From assembly GCF_004353505.1 (NCBI RefSeq), contig NZ_SMNQ01000007.1, forward strand, positions 124,001 through 188,000: DNA of 64,000 nucleotides, given 5' to 3'. Both the position numbers and the translations under genes were made by a program. This document shows positions 37,828 through 46,531 of this stretch, piece after piece (position 1 is the first letter of the stretch; each line of letters starts with the position of its first letter). The DNA comes from Streptomyces sp. WAC05374 (GTDB lineage Bacteria; Actinomycetota; Actinomycetes; Streptomycetales; Streptomycetaceae). The notes under the pieces are model-generated. The model was not told the DNA's origin. It worked only from the letters and a program-made list of their open reading frames with translations, and searched no databases.

Positions 37828-38889
37828 CTAGCCGCCCGTTGCGGTCTTCCACGCGTCGATGTACGAGGGCAGGTTCGCCTCGATGTCCTTCCAGTCGGGT
37901 TCGAAGACGTCGACGCCCTCCATCAGCCGCGCCAGTGCGATGGCGTTGGCGTCGGCGGGCTTGACGTCGGCGCGGGCGGGGAAGCCGCCGCCGATGGCGC
38001 TGACCTGGCGCTGTGCCCGCTCACCGAGCATGAAGTCGAGGAGCTTCCTGCCGTTGTCGGCGTGCGGGGCGTCCTTGACGAGCCCGGCGGCGTACGGGAG
38101 GGCGAAGGTGGTGGGCCTGCCGCCCTGCCGGGCGGGGAACCAGATGCCGAGGTTGGGCATGGACCGGCCTTGCGCGAAGTTCATCTGGACGTCACCGTTG
38201 GCGACGAGCAGCTCCCCCTTGTCGACCTTGGGGGCGAGCTTGGAGGTGGAGGACGACGGGCCGACGTTGTTGGTCTGGAGCTTCTTGAGGTACGCCATGG
38301 CGGGTTCGCGGCCGCCGAAGTCGTGCATGGCCTTGATGACGACGGCGGTGCCGTCGCCGGCGACACCGGGGGTGGAGTACTGGAGCCGGTCCTTGTACCT
38401 GGCGCCGAGGAGCTCCTCCCAGGTGGTGGGGGCCTTGGGGAGTTCCTTCTTGTTGTGGATGAACCCGAAGTAGTTCTTGACGACGGAGGTCCAGGTGCCG
38501 TCGGCGGCCTTGTCGGCGCCGCTCACCCGGTCGGAGCCCTTCGGCCGGTAGGGCTGGAGGAGGCCCTTGGAGCCGGCCTGCTGGATGAAGGGCGGGAGGG
38601 TGACGATGACGTCGGCCTGGGTGTTGCGCCGCTCGCGGACGGCGCGCTGCACCATCTCGCCGGAGCCGCCCTCGACGTACTCGACCTTGATGCCGGTCTC
38701 CTTCTCGAAGTCCTCGAAGACCCGGTCGTACCAGCCGTCGCCCTTCTCGCCCTTGAGGCCGTCGGCGCTGTAGACGGTGACGACCTTCTCGTCGGAGGCG
38801 GTGGAGGTGGAGCCGCAGCCCGTGAGCGCGGCGGCGAGGAGCAGGCTGCCGGTGAGGGCGGCGAGCGGCCTGGTGGTGTGCGTAAGCAT
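37828..38889 (-). CDS. Aminoethylphosphonate-type ABC importer substrate-binding lipoprotein
   Basis: A 353-aa extracellular binding protein with a lipobox ending at Cys25 (LTGC). The family 1 / iron-phosphonate fold begins VVTVYSADGLKG and includes VEYVEGGSGEMVQR and FGFIHNKKELP, as in PhnS-like proteins. ATG 38889 has GGAGAG upstream. It is the last gene of an operon with two permeases, an ATPase, a phosphonatase-like HAD and an FAD oxidoreductase. That context, more than the sequence, suggests 2-aminoethylphosphonate or an N-methyl derivative as ligand; Fe(III) or thiamine binding is the alternative. Confidence 0.8.
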   Translation of the reverse strand: MLTHTTRPLAALTGSLLLAAALTGCGSTSTASDEKVVTVYSADGLKGEKGDGWYDRVFEDFEKETGIKVEYVEGGSGEMVQRAVRERRNTQADVIVTLPPFIQQAGSKGLLQPYRPKGSDRVSGADKAADGTWTSVVKNYFGFIHNKKELPKAPTTWEELLGARYKDRLQYSTPGVAGDGTAVVIKAMHDFGGREPAMAYLKKLQTNNVGPSSSTSKLAPKVDKGELLVANGDVQMNFAQGRSMPNLGIWFPARQGGRPTTFALPYAAGLVKDAPHADNGRKLLDFMLGERAQRQVSAIGGGFPARADVKPADANAIALARLMEGVDVFEPDWKDIEANLPSYIDAWKTATGG

Positions 38890-38903
38890 GACGTCGTTCT
38901 CTC

Positions 38904-39701
38904 CTAGCGGTAGGAAGCGCGGGTACGGACGCGGGAGACGGCGAGCAGGACGAGGAGGGTCGTCGCCATGAGGACGACGGCCAGGGCGGAACCGGTGAAC
39001 AGGGAGCCCCGGTCGGTGGCGGTGAAGACGAGCACCGTCAGCGGCAGCCAGTCCGGGGGGTAGAGCATCATGGTGGCGCTCAGCTCCCCCATGGACAGGG
39101 CGAAGCAGAGCCCGGCGGCCGCGTTCAGGGACGGCAGCAGGAGCGGCAGTTTGACCCGCAGCAGTACACGGACGGGCCGGGCGCCGAGGCCGGCGGCGGC
39201 CTGCTCGTACATCGGGTCCAGGCGAACGAGGGCCGCCGACACGGACTGGTACGCGAAGGCCGTCACCAGCACGGTGTGGGCGAGGATCACGATCCAGCGG
39301 GTGCCGTTGAGCAGGAACGGCGGCTGGGAGAACGCCACCAGGACCGCGAGGCCGACCACGACGGAAGGGACGGCGACGGGCAGCATGAACAGCGCGTCGA
39401 GGGTCCGCCGCCCGCGCTCCTTCAGGGACGCGGCGGCCAGGGCGGCCCAGGTCCCGACGACGAGGGCGAGGACGCCGGCGGTCACGGCCGTGACCAGGCT
39501 GGTGGTGAGCGCCTGGAGCGACTCGCCGCGCCCGGCGGCGGCGTAGTGGCCGGCGGTCGGGCCGGAGGGCAGGGCGCCGGACCAGTGGGTGGAGAACGAC
39601 GCGGCGAGGACGACCAGCAGGGGGACCGCGAAGAGCGGCAGGAACAGGACGGCGAAGAGGGCCCAGGCGGCCCACCTGCCCCTAGCGCTGTGCACCAGCA
39701 C
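38904..39701 (-). CDS. ABC importer permease (phosphonate operon, 1)
   Basis: A 265-aa inner-membrane permease with six predicted helices, the first at WALFAVLFLPLFAVPLLVVL. The EAA loop is EQAAAGLGARPVRVLLRV. GTG 39701 is used; a second GTG two codons on is possible. It overlaps the upstream permease by 20 bp, so the two are co-translated and form the heterodimeric channel. Confidence 0.85.
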   Translation of the reverse strand: MLVHSARGRWAAWALFAVLFLPLFAVPLLVVLAASFSTHWSGALPSGPTAGHYAAAGRGESLQALTTSLVTAVTAGVLALVVGTWAALAAASLKERGRRTLDALFMLPVAVPSVVVGLAVLVAFSQPPFLLNGTRWIVILAHTVLVTAFAYQSVSAALVRLDPMYEQAAAGLGARPVRVLLRVKLPLLLPSLNAAAGLCFALSMGELSATMMLYPPDWLPLTVLVFTATDRGSLFTGSALAVVLMATTLLVLLAVSRVRTRASYR

Positions 39702-40539
39702 GACGGTTCACCACCCGGTACAGGGCGTACAGCCCCACGGAGATCGCGATGTTGACGACCGCGACGACGCACGCGGCCGGATAGTCGGACTCGAGGATCG
39801 CCTTGCCGTAGACGAGCATCGGCAGGGTCGTCACCCCCTTGGCACCGGTGAACAGCACGATGCCGAACTCGTTCAGGCACATGACGAGGACGAGGCTCCC
39901 GCCCGCCGCGAGGGCGGGCAGCGCCTCGGGCAGGATCACCCGGCGGACGATCCGCGCGGGACCCGCGCCCAGCGAGGACGCCACCTCCACCTGCGCGGTG
40001 TCGAGCTGGGAGAACGCGGCGAGCAGCGGGCGCATCACGAAGGGGGTGAAGTACGTGATCTCGGCGAGCAGCACCCCCCACGGTGTCGTCAGGAACCGGA
40101 ACGGCCCCTCGGCGGCCCCGGTGACGTCCGTCCACAGGCCGTTGGCCATGCCGACGGTGCCGTAGACGAAGAGGAGGGCGAGCGTGATCAGGAAGGAGGG
40201 GAAGGAGAGGAAGACGTCGATGAACCTGGCGACCGCCCTGCTCCCGGGGAACGGCACGAACGCGACGACGAGCGCGAGCGCGAACCCGAGCACCAGGCAC
40301 CCGGCGGTAGCCCCGCCGGCCAGCCACACGGTCGTGACCAGGGCGTCCCGGAACGCCCGGGAGGCGAAGACGTCCGCGTACGCCCCGGGCGCCAGGGACT
40401 CCCGCACGACCAGCCCCAGCGGGTACAGGAACACCAGCCCGAGCACCGCGACGGGCGGCAGGGCCCACACCCAGCGCGGTACGCCCCTCACCTCCCGGCC
40501 GCCCGTGGCCGGCGGGGCCGGCAGTGGCAGCGCGCTCAT
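39682..40539 (-). CDS. ABC importer permease (phosphonate operon, 2)
   Basis: A 285-aa permease with about six membrane helices, beginning PRWVWALPPVAVLGLVFLYP. The EAA loop is VEVASSLGAGPARIVRRV. ATG 40539 overlaps the ATPase stop codon by ATGA. It pairs with the downstream permease and the upstream ATPase. Confidence 0.85.
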   Translation of the reverse strand: MSALPLPAPPATGGREVRGVPRWVWALPPVAVLGLVFLYPLGLVVRESLAPGAYADVFASRAFRDALVTTVWLAGGATAGCLVLGFALALVVAFVPFPGSRAVARFIDVFLSFPSFLITLALLFVYGTVGMANGLWTDVTGAAEGPFRFLTTPWGVLLAEITYFTPFVMRPLLAAFSQLDTAQVEVASSLGAGPARIVRRVILPEALPALAAGGSLVLVMCLNEFGIVLFTGAKGVTTLPMLVYGKAILESDYPAACVVAVVNIAISVGLYALYRVVNRRAGAQR

Positions 40540-41588
40540 GGCGTCACCCCGGCCGCCAGCAGCACGGCGTCGTCCGGCGCGAAGTGCAGCGTCACCTCGG
40601 CCCCGAGGCGTGGCGGGTCCCGCAGCTCGCGGAGGTCGGCCATCACCCGGTGGCCGCCGACGTCGACGTACAGCCGGTGCGTGGCGCCCCGCCACTGGAC
40701 CTCCGCGAGCGTGCCGCGCAGGGCGTTGGGGCCGTCGCCCAGCCCGACGAGGTGCGGGCGGACGCACAGGGTGGCGCCCGCGCCCGGCACCGCGCCCGCC
40801 GGGACGGGGACCTTCAGCTCCCGGTCGGCGAACCGGACGGCGCCGGGTGCGACCGTCACGGGCAGCAGGTTGGCGTTGCCGACGAACGACGCCGTGAACT
40901 CCGTACGCGGCCGCCGGTACAGCTCCTGGGGCGTGCCGCAGTCCCGCAGCCGTGCCCGGTCCATGACGGCGATCCGGTCGGCGAGCGTGAGCGCCTCGAC
41001 CTGGTCGTGGGTGACGTAGAGGACGGACACGTCCGGCAGCTCGCGGTGGAGCCGCGCCAGTTCGGCGAGCATCCCGGAGCGGAGCTGGGCGTCGAGCGCC
41101 GACAGCGGCTCGTCCAGCAGCAGCACGCCCGGCCGGATGGCGAGTGCCCGGGCGATGGCGACGCGCTGCTGCTGGCCGCCGGACAGCTCGCGCGGGTGGC
41201 GCCGGGCGTAGGCGGCCATGCCGGTCAGCTCCAGCGCCTCGGTGACCCGGGCCGGTATCTCGCCCTTGGGCACCTTCTGGGCGCGCAGCCCGAACGCCAC
41301 GTTGTCCTCGACGCGCATGTGCGGGAAGAGCGCGTAGTTCTGGACGACCATCCCGATGCCGCGCCGGTGCGGCGGAAGGGCGGTGACGTCCCGCCCGCCG
41401 ATGAACACCCGCCCCGAGGCCGGGCGCACGAACCCGGCGACGGCGCGCAGTGCGGTGGTCTTGCCGGAGCCGGACGGGCCGAGCAGGGCCATGACCTCGC
41501 CGGGTTCGACGGTCAGGTCGAGCGAGTCGAGGACGACGTTCCCCCCGTACGCGACCGAGACGTTATCGAAGCGGATGCCGCTGGTCAT
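40536..41588 (-). CDS. ABC importer ATPase (phosphonate operon)
   Basis: A 350-aa ATPase with Walker A GPSGSGKTT, Q-loop VVQNYALFP, signature LSGGQQQR, Walker B VLLLDEPLSALD and switch His in YVTHDQ. The C-terminal 110 residues form a TOBE-type regulatory domain (VRPHLVGLGDGPN). This size fits the PotA/FbpC/PhnT group of importers. ATG 41588 overlaps the HAD gene stop by ATGA; its own stop overlaps the permease start by ATGA. Confidence 0.9.
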   Translation of the reverse strand: MTSGIRFDNVSVAYGGNVVLDSLDLTVEPGEVMALLGPSGSGKTTALRAVAGFVRPASGRVFIGGRDVTALPPHRRGIGMVVQNYALFPHMRVEDNVAFGLRAQKVPKGEIPARVTEALELTGMAAYARRHPRELSGGQQQRVAIARALAIRPGVLLLDEPLSALDAQLRSGMLAELARLHRELPDVSVLYVTHDQVEALTLADRIAVMDRARLRDCGTPQELYRRPRTEFTASFVGNANLLPVTVAPGAVRFADRELKVPVPAGAVPGAGATLCVRPHLVGLGDGPNALRGTLAEVQWRGATHRLYVDVGGHRVMADLRELRDPPRLGAEVTLHFAPDDAVLLAAGVTP

Positions 41589-42262
41589 GACTCCACCCGG
41601 GCCAGCAGCTCGGGCAGATCGGCGACCGAGCCGAGGACGTGCGTGGCGCCCGCCCCGCGCAGCGCGGCGGCGTCGTGCGCGCCGGTCAGCACACCGGCGA
41701 CGACGCCCGCTCCGGCGCGTACGCCGCTGAGCATGTCGTACGAGGTGTCCCCGGCGACCGCGACGTCCCGGACGCCGTCGGCCGCGCCGGTGCGCAGGAG
41801 GGCGGCGAGGACCATGTCCGGGTGGGGGCGGCCGCGCCCACCGGGTGTGTCGGCCGGGCACAGCGTCAGCCCGACGAGGTCCCGCCAGCCGAGCGCGTCG
41901 AGGATGGCGTCCTGGGTGACGCGGGCGAACCCGGTGGTCAGGACCACCGTGCGGCCCTGGTCGCGCAGTGCGCGGACGGCGTCGGCGGCGCCCGGCACGG
42001 GGGCGATCCGACCGGCGGCGACGAGCGCGCCGTACGCCTCCTCGAAGGCGGTGTTGGCCCGCCGCGCGCGGTCCTCGTCGCCGAAGAGGTGGCGGAAGAC
42101 GGAGATCTTGGACTCGCCCATGGTGGCGCGGACGTGGCCGAGCATGTGCGCGTCCGGCTCGGTGCCCACCGCGCGGGCGGCCGCGGCGAAGGCCTCCTCG
42201 ACGAGGCCGCCGTCGGCGACGGTGGTGCCGGCCATGTCGAGGACGACGAGTGTGATCGTCAT
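41585..42262 (-). CDS. Phosphonatase-like HAD hydrolase
   Basis: A 225-aa HAD enzyme close to phosphonoacetaldehyde hydrolase (PhnX). The nucleophile motif is LDMAGTTV with Asp9 and Ala in place of the second Asp, as in PhnX. The cap holds MGESK, matching the PhnX pattern MGxxK in which the Lys (here Lys52) forms a Schiff base with the substrate aldehyde. GDTSYDM is motif IV. ATG 42262 is used; an ATG at 42271 overlapping the previous stop is possible. It likely splits the C-P bond of phosphonoacetaldehyde or a close relative made by the FAD enzyme upstream. Confidence 0.82.
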   Translation of the reverse strand: MTITLVVLDMAGTTVADGGLVEEAFAAAARAVGTEPDAHMLGHVRATMGESKISVFRHLFGDEDRARRANTAFEEAYGALVAAGRIAPVPGAADAVRALRDQGRTVVLTTGFARVTQDAILDALGWRDLVGLTLCPADTPGGRGRPHPDMVLAALLRTGAADGVRDVAVAGDTSYDMLSGVRAGAGVVAGVLTGAHDAAALRGAGATHVLGSVADLPELLARVES

Positions 42263-42264
42263 GG

Positions 42265-43377
42265 TCACCATCCCAGGTCGTTCGCGGTCGTCTCGGCGAT
42301 GGCGGGCGAGCAGGTCATGCCGCGTCCGCCGGGGCCCGTCACCAGCCACACCCCGTCGCGCACCCGCTGGCGGTGGACGACGCGGCGGGTGTCGGCGCAC
42401 TGCGCGTACACCCCGGCCCAGCGGCGGCGGACCGGCGGCAGCGGGCGGCCGAGGAGGGACTCGACGACCCGGGTGAGGTGCTCGTAGGGGTCCTCGAGGG
42501 TGTCGAAGGCGAAGGGGTGCTCGTACTCGTGGGTGTCGCCGATGGTCAGCCCGCCGTCGAGGCGCTGCACCATCAGCAACTGCATCCGGTGCGCGGCGGC
42601 GACCGGTTCCTGTGCCTGGCCGGCCTCCAGGGCGGCCGAGTCGTACGCCGGGTAGTAGCGGAAGCTGTCGGCGTCGGCGACGGAGGTGGTCAGCGGCTCG
42701 CCCAGCGGGGCGGTCTGCATCATCTGGAGCCGTACGCGGCGTACGGGGACGTCTCCGGCGACCTCCCGGACGAGCCCGCCGAGCCACGCGCCGGTGCACA
42801 GGACGACCACGTCGCCGGTGTGGACGTCCCCGTGGTCGTCGCGCACCGCGTGCTCGCCGACGACGTCGCGGACCTCGCGGCCGGGCAGGAAGGTGTACCG
42901 CCCGGAGGCCACCAGGGCCTTCCGCAGCGCGAGCTGGGCGGTGCGGGGCTCGACGGCCGCGTCCCGCTCGCACCACAGGGCGGCGCGGAAGTCGCCGCGC
43001 AGGGCGGGGTTGATGGCGCGGGCCTCGTCGGCGGTGACCAGCCCGAAGCCCCGGGCGGCCGCGTCGGGGCGGGCCACCGCCGCCTCGGCCACGGCCAGTT
43101 CGAGGTCGGTGCGCACGGGGGTGAGCGACCCGATGGGCCGGAAGCCGAGCTCCGGGACGCGGGCGCCGATGCCCTCCCACAGCTCCCGGGCGCGCAGGGC
43201 GGTCCGAAGCTCCTCGCCCCCGGCGCGGCCGCTCACCCATATCTGGCCGAAGTTGCGGAGGGAGGCGCCGCGCGCCTCGCTCTCGCGCTCGATCTGTACG
43301 ACCTCGTGGCCGCGTTCCACTGCGTGCCAGGCGTGCATGGTGCCCACCACGCCGGCTCCTACGACGATGACTCTCAC
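42265..43377 (-). CDS. FAD-dependent oxidoreductase of the phosphonate operon
   Basis: A 370-aa D-amino-acid-oxidase-fold flavoenzyme. The FAD motif is VIVVGAGVVGTMHAWH at the very N terminus, and a C-terminal FAD segment is WLVTGPGGRGMTCSP. It fits the family that travels with phosphonatase-like HADs (TIGR03364 as I recall), which recent work links to oxidation of N-methylated aminoethylphosphonates to phosphonoacetaldehyde. GTG 43377 is chosen because the FAD motif starts directly after it; longer starts add a disordered leader. It is the first gene of the operon after the regulator, with a dre/PhnF-like operator 76 bp upstream. Confidence 0.85.
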   Translation of the reverse strand: MRVIVVGAGVVGTMHAWHAVERGHEVVQIERESEARGASLRNFGQIWVSGRAGGEELRTALRARELWEGIGARVPELGFRPIGSLTPVRTDLELAVAEAAVARPDAAARGFGLVTADEARAINPALRGDFRAALWCERDAAVEPRTAQLALRKALVASGRYTFLPGREVRDVVGEHAVRDDHGDVHTGDVVVLCTGAWLGGLVREVAGDVPVRRVRLQMMQTAPLGEPLTTSVADADSFRYYPAYDSAALEAGQAQEPVAAAHRMQLLMVQRLDGGLTIGDTHEYEHPFAFDTLEDPYEHLTRVVESLLGRPLPPVRRRWAGVYAQCADTRRVVHRQRVRDGVWLVTGPGGRGMTCSPAIAETTANDLGW

Positions 43378-43452
43378 GCCGGAAACGGTCGTGGCGGCGG
43401 GTGGCGCGGGCGGGTCGGTCCGGCGACGGGACGGTGAACGCGCCCTCAAGCT

Positions 43453-43464
43453 TGGCCTAGACCC
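43453..43464. promoter_or_regulatory. GntR/HutC-type operator upstream of the phosphonate operon
   Basis: TGGCCTAGACCC resembles TGGTATAGACCA, the site of the related regulator PhnF in mycobacteria. It lies in the 125-bp gap between the GntR gene and the FAD oxidoreductase gene, the only sizeable gap before the operon. Confidence 0.5.
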
Positions 43465-43502
43465 GTTACCTTTCCGTGACATGCTGCCGGGGGCGTGTGC
43501 GC

Positions 43503-44267
43503 TTACTCCTGGGACCCGAGGCGCGTGGTGAAGCTGAACCGGTCGCCGCGGTAGAGGGTGCGCACCCGCTCCAGCGGGCGGCCCGCCGTGTCCCGCGAGC
43601 GGCGGTGGAGCAACAGCATCGGCAGGGCGGGCGGGGTGCCGATCAGCAGCGCCTCGCGCGGGGTGGCCAGCACGGTCTCGATGCGCTCGTCGGCGTCGCC
43701 GAAGGAGATGCCGAGCCGTTCACGGAGGTAGGCGTAGAAGGACGAGTCGGGGTCGAAGTCGGCGTCCAGGCGCGGGACGCGGGCCTCGGTGACGTACGTG
43801 CTCTCCAGGCCGACCCGCTCGTCGTCGGCGAGCAGCACGCGCTCCATGTGCCAGACCGGCTCACCGGGCTCGGTCCCGAGGTCGGCGGCGAGCGCGTCGG
43901 GGCAGGGGAACCGGTCGAGCGTGACGAGGTTGCGGCCGGGACGGCGGCCCTGGCGGCGTACGCCCTCGGTGTAACTGGCCAGCGACAGCGGCTGTTCCAG
44001 CTTGGGCCCGGCGACCACCGTGCCGCGCCCCTGGCGGCGCAGCCGGCCCTCCAGCAGCAGCTCGCGCAGGGCCTGGCGCACGGTCTCGCGGGAGACCTCG
44101 TACCGCACGGCCAGGTCGCGCTCGGCCGGCAGCGCCCGCCCCTCGCCCAACTCGTCGATGAGCGCGGCGACATGGGCCTTGACCGCGTAGTACTTGGGGA
44201 TGCGGCCGTGCTCCGGGATGCCGGAGCGGACGGGCGCACCGGGTGCCTGGCCCTGGGGGTAGTCCAT
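43503..44267 (-). CDS. GntR-family (HutC/UTRA) regulator of the phosphonate operon
   Basis: A 254-aa regulator. The N-terminal winged helix (about residues 20-85) has LPAERDLAVRYEVSRETVRQA. The UTRA effector domain follows, with LERVRTLYRGDRFSF at its end. ATG 44267 (MDYPQGQ) is used; GTG 44276 is possible. Its place at the head of the operon and an operator-like TGGCCTAGACCC in the next gap suggest it represses the phosphonate genes until substrate is present, as PhnF does. The ligand is not proven. Confidence 0.87.
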   Translation of the reverse strand: MDYPQGQAPGAPVRSGIPEHGRIPKYYAVKAHVAALIDELGEGRALPAERDLAVRYEVSRETVRQALRELLLEGRLRRQGRGTVVAGPKLEQPLSLASYTEGVRRQGRRPGRNLVTLDRFPCPDALAADLGTEPGEPVWHMERVLLADDERVGLESTYVTEARVPRLDADFDPDSSFYAYLRERLGISFGDADERIETVLATPREALLIGTPPALPMLLLHRRSRDTAGRPLERVRTLYRGDRFSFTTRLGSQE

Positions 44268-44319
44268 GGTGTCCACGGCCCGGATGTTCGCAGACGCGGG
44301 TGAACGGGAAGGTGAACGC

Positions 44320-44446
44320 GCTGTGGCCGGTCAGCCCCTGCGGTCCCGTGGCCGGTCGGGGCGTGGGTTTTGAGGCCGGTCGGCCCCGGCGGTCCGGGGG
44401 CCGGCGACCCCGGCGGTGCTGTGGCCGGTCAGCCCCTGCGGTCCCG
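44320..44446. repeat. 29-bp direct repeat overlapping the LPxTG gene end
   Basis: The same 29 bp occurs at 44320-44348 and 44418-44446, 98 bp apart. The second copy includes the last codons and stop of the LPxTG protein gene. It suggests a local duplication of the gene end. Confidence 0.6.
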
Positions 44447-45205
44447 GATGCGGCCCGCGAGGGCGAGCGTCCCGGCGCCGAGGAGGAAGGCGAGGACGGA
44501 GGCGCCGGCCACGATGAGGACGTTGCGGCCGGTCCTCGGCAGCTCCTCGGCGAACTCGCTCGCGGGCTCCTCGTCCGCGAGGGTGAACCGGTAGTCGGCG
44601 GACTCGCCCACCCAGTCGCCGTCGCCGCCGCGCCGCTGGACGATCGCGGCGTTGGCGGTCACCGTGTCGGGCCGGGCGTCGGAGGTGAAGGCGAGCCGGA
44701 CGGGCACGGTGACGGTCCGGCCGGGCGGGACGGTGAAGCCGCGGAAGCGGTCGGCGCCGATGCCCCGGTCGTCGTCCAGGACGCCGACGAGTTCGCTCTC
44801 GTCGGTCTGCTCCACGGTGACCGGGTACTGGCGGCCGCCGCTGCCGCCCTCCCCGTAGAACTCGAGCTGCACCTGGCCGGGCTTCAGGGTGCGGGTGCGG
44901 TCGGTGAAGACGATGACGGGGTGGATGTTGCCGCACGGTTCGGTGGTGGTGTTGGTGAGCTGGACGGTCCACGTGTGGAAGCCGCCGCCGGGGCGGTAGG
45001 CGGCGGGGCCGCCGCTGATGCGGGTGCGGATGGGGAAGTCGGCGGCGGAGGGGCTGCCGCAGGTGGGCTGCCGGTCGGGGGCGGCGGCCTCGAAGGCCCC
45101 GGTCCCGTCGGCCCGCGTCCCCGTGTGGGGCGGGGCGGCCGCGCCGAGCGCGAGTACGGCGACGGCGACGGTGGCGCCGAGGGCGGTGGCGTTGCGCAAT
45201 CGCAT
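44429..45205 (-). CDS. LPxTG cell-wall-anchored surface protein
   Basis: A 258-aa sortase substrate. A Sec signal peptide occupies residues 1-24 (LGATVAVAVLALGAAAP). The ectodomain has two cysteines and beta-rich segments (FHTWTVQLTNTTTEPC and TVPVRLAFTS). LPRTG at residues 222-226, a hydrophobic helix and an RIRDRRG tail form a full sorting signal. ATG 45205 has AAAGG 5 bases upstream. The nearest sortases are class F at 33894 and class E at 50281; class E enzymes usually prefer LAxTG, so the enzyme that anchors it is uncertain. The role on the surface is unknown. Confidence 0.85.
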   Translation of the reverse strand: MRLRNATALGATVAVAVLALGAAAPPHTGTRADGTGAFEAAAPDRQPTCGSPSAADFPIRTRISGGPAAYRPGGGFHTWTVQLTNTTTEPCGNIHPVIVFTDRTRTLKPGQVQLEFYGEGGSGGRQYPVTVEQTDESELVGVLDDDRGIGADRFRGFTVPPGRTVTVPVRLAFTSDARPDTVTANAAIVQRRGGDGDWVGESADYRFTLADEEPASEFAEELPRTGRNVLIVAGASVLAFLLGAGTLALAGRIRDRRG

Positions 45206-45330
45206 GGGAAACCTTTGGCGGCGGGTGGACGGTCGTGCCCGGGAAACGTCCCCCGCCGGCACGGCGACACACCGATGGGGCGGCGCGGTCCCGCCGTACG
45301 GCGGCGCGGATGCGCCCGGACGGCGCAACG

Positions 45331-45440
45331 CGGCGGGCGGCGGGCGGCGGGCGGCGGGCGGCGGGCGGCCGGTGGCCGCGCCGGGTGGTGGCCGCACCGG
45401 GTGGTGGCCGCACCGGCCGGTGGCCGCACCGGCCGGGCGG
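45331..45440. repeat. GC-rich tandem repeats between LPxTG and ROK genes
   Basis: About five copies of a 7-bp unit (CGGCGGG) at 45331-45367 are followed by four imperfect copies of a GGTGGCCGCACCGG unit up to 45434. Together they fill most of the 235-bp intergenic region. They may be a replication-slippage product. Confidence 0.7.
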
Positions 45441-46508
45441 CTACCGCCCGAACACCGGCGCCAGGATGAGCTGGGCCGCGCCCTCCGCGACCGGGTGGGC
45501 CGAGCCCTCCGCGAGGGAGACGGGCACCGCGGGGTCGCCCCCGCGCCGGGCGCGCTCCTCCAGCACGGCGCGCACGCCCCGCAGGAACGGCTCGGCCGCG
45601 CCGGTCACCACCCGGCCGCCGAGCAGGACACGGTCGATGTCCAGCAGCTTGACGAGGTTGGCCGCCCCGGCGCCCAGCACCCTGGCCGCCCCGTCCAGGT
45701 CGCCCCGCGCGACCGCGGCCAGGCACAGCGCCTCCAGGCACCCGCGCCCGCCGCACCCGCACACCGGGCCGTCGAGCTGGATGGTCTGGTGCCCGAACTC
45801 GCCCGCCCCCGTCCGCGCGCCCCGGTACACCGCGCCGCCGAGGACGAGGCCCGCGCCCAGCCCCGTACCGAGGTGGAGGTACGCGAACGAGTCGCCGCCC
45901 GCCCCGTTCAGGGCGAGGTTCAGCGCCGCCGCGTTCGTGTCCTTGTCGAGCACCACGGGCAGGCCGAGCCGCCGGGCGAGCGCCTCGCGCAGCGGGAAGC
46001 CGTCCCACTCGGGGAAGCCGGTCACCCGGTGCGGAACGCCCGCCGCGTGGTCGAGCGGGCCGGGCATGGCGACGCCGACCCCGAGCACGGTCCGCGTGGC
46101 GAGCGCGGCGACCTCCCCCGCCGCCACCTCCATGACGACCTCGGCGCCCGCCCCCAGGTCCAGCGGGACGACGCTCGCGGCGACGACGACGCCCGACAGG
46201 TCGACGAGGACCGCGGTCAGCTCGTCACGGTCCAGGTGCAGGCCCACGGCGTGGGCGGCACCGGGGGCCAGCCGCAGGACGGTGCGCGGCTTGCCGCCCG
46301 TGGAGGCGCGCCGCCCCGCGTCGACGGCCAGCCCCTCGTCCCGCAGCCGGGCGGTGATCTTGCTGACGGCCTGCGGGGTGAGCCCGGTCCGCTCGGCGAG
46401 TTCCAGCCGGCTGGCGCCGTCCTCGCCGGCCGTGCGCAGCAGGCCGAGAACGAGCGCGGCGTTGTGGCTGCGGAGGGCCGGGAGGTTCGCACCCGAGTCG
46501 CTGTTCAC
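45441..46508 (-). CDS. ROK-family transcriptional repressor
   Basis: A 355-aa sugar-responsive regulator. An N-terminal winged helix (about residues 12-70, with ELAERTGLTPQAVSKI) precedes a ROK kinase-like domain. That domain has GVGVAMPGPLD, the DKDTNAAALNLAL segment, the ROK signature with GEFGHQTI, and the zinc motif CGCGGRGCLEAL. GTG 46508. It is divergent from the Gfo/Idh oxidoreductase, with 56 bp between starts containing a near-perfect 27-bp operator, so it very likely controls both itself and that operon. The inducer is probably a sugar or sugar phosphate handled by the oxidoreductase. Confidence 0.9.
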   Translation of the reverse strand: MNSDSGANLPALRSHNAALVLGLLRTAGEDGASRLELAERTGLTPQAVSKITARLRDEGLAVDAGRRASTGGKPRTVLRLAPGAAHAVGLHLDRDELTAVLVDLSGVVVAASVVPLDLGAGAEVVMEVAAGEVAALATRTVLGVGVAMPGPLDHAAGVPHRVTGFPEWDGFPLREALARRLGLPVVLDKDTNAAALNLALNGAGGDSFAYLHLGTGLGAGLVLGGAVYRGARTGAGEFGHQTIQLDGPVCGCGGRGCLEALCLAAVARGDLDGAARVLGAGAANLVKLLDIDRVLLGGRVVTGAAEPFLRGVRAVLEERARRGGDPAVPVSLAEGSAHPVAEGAAQLILAPVFGR

Positions 46509-46531
46509 GGTCCCATTGTGGCGCCCGCTTG

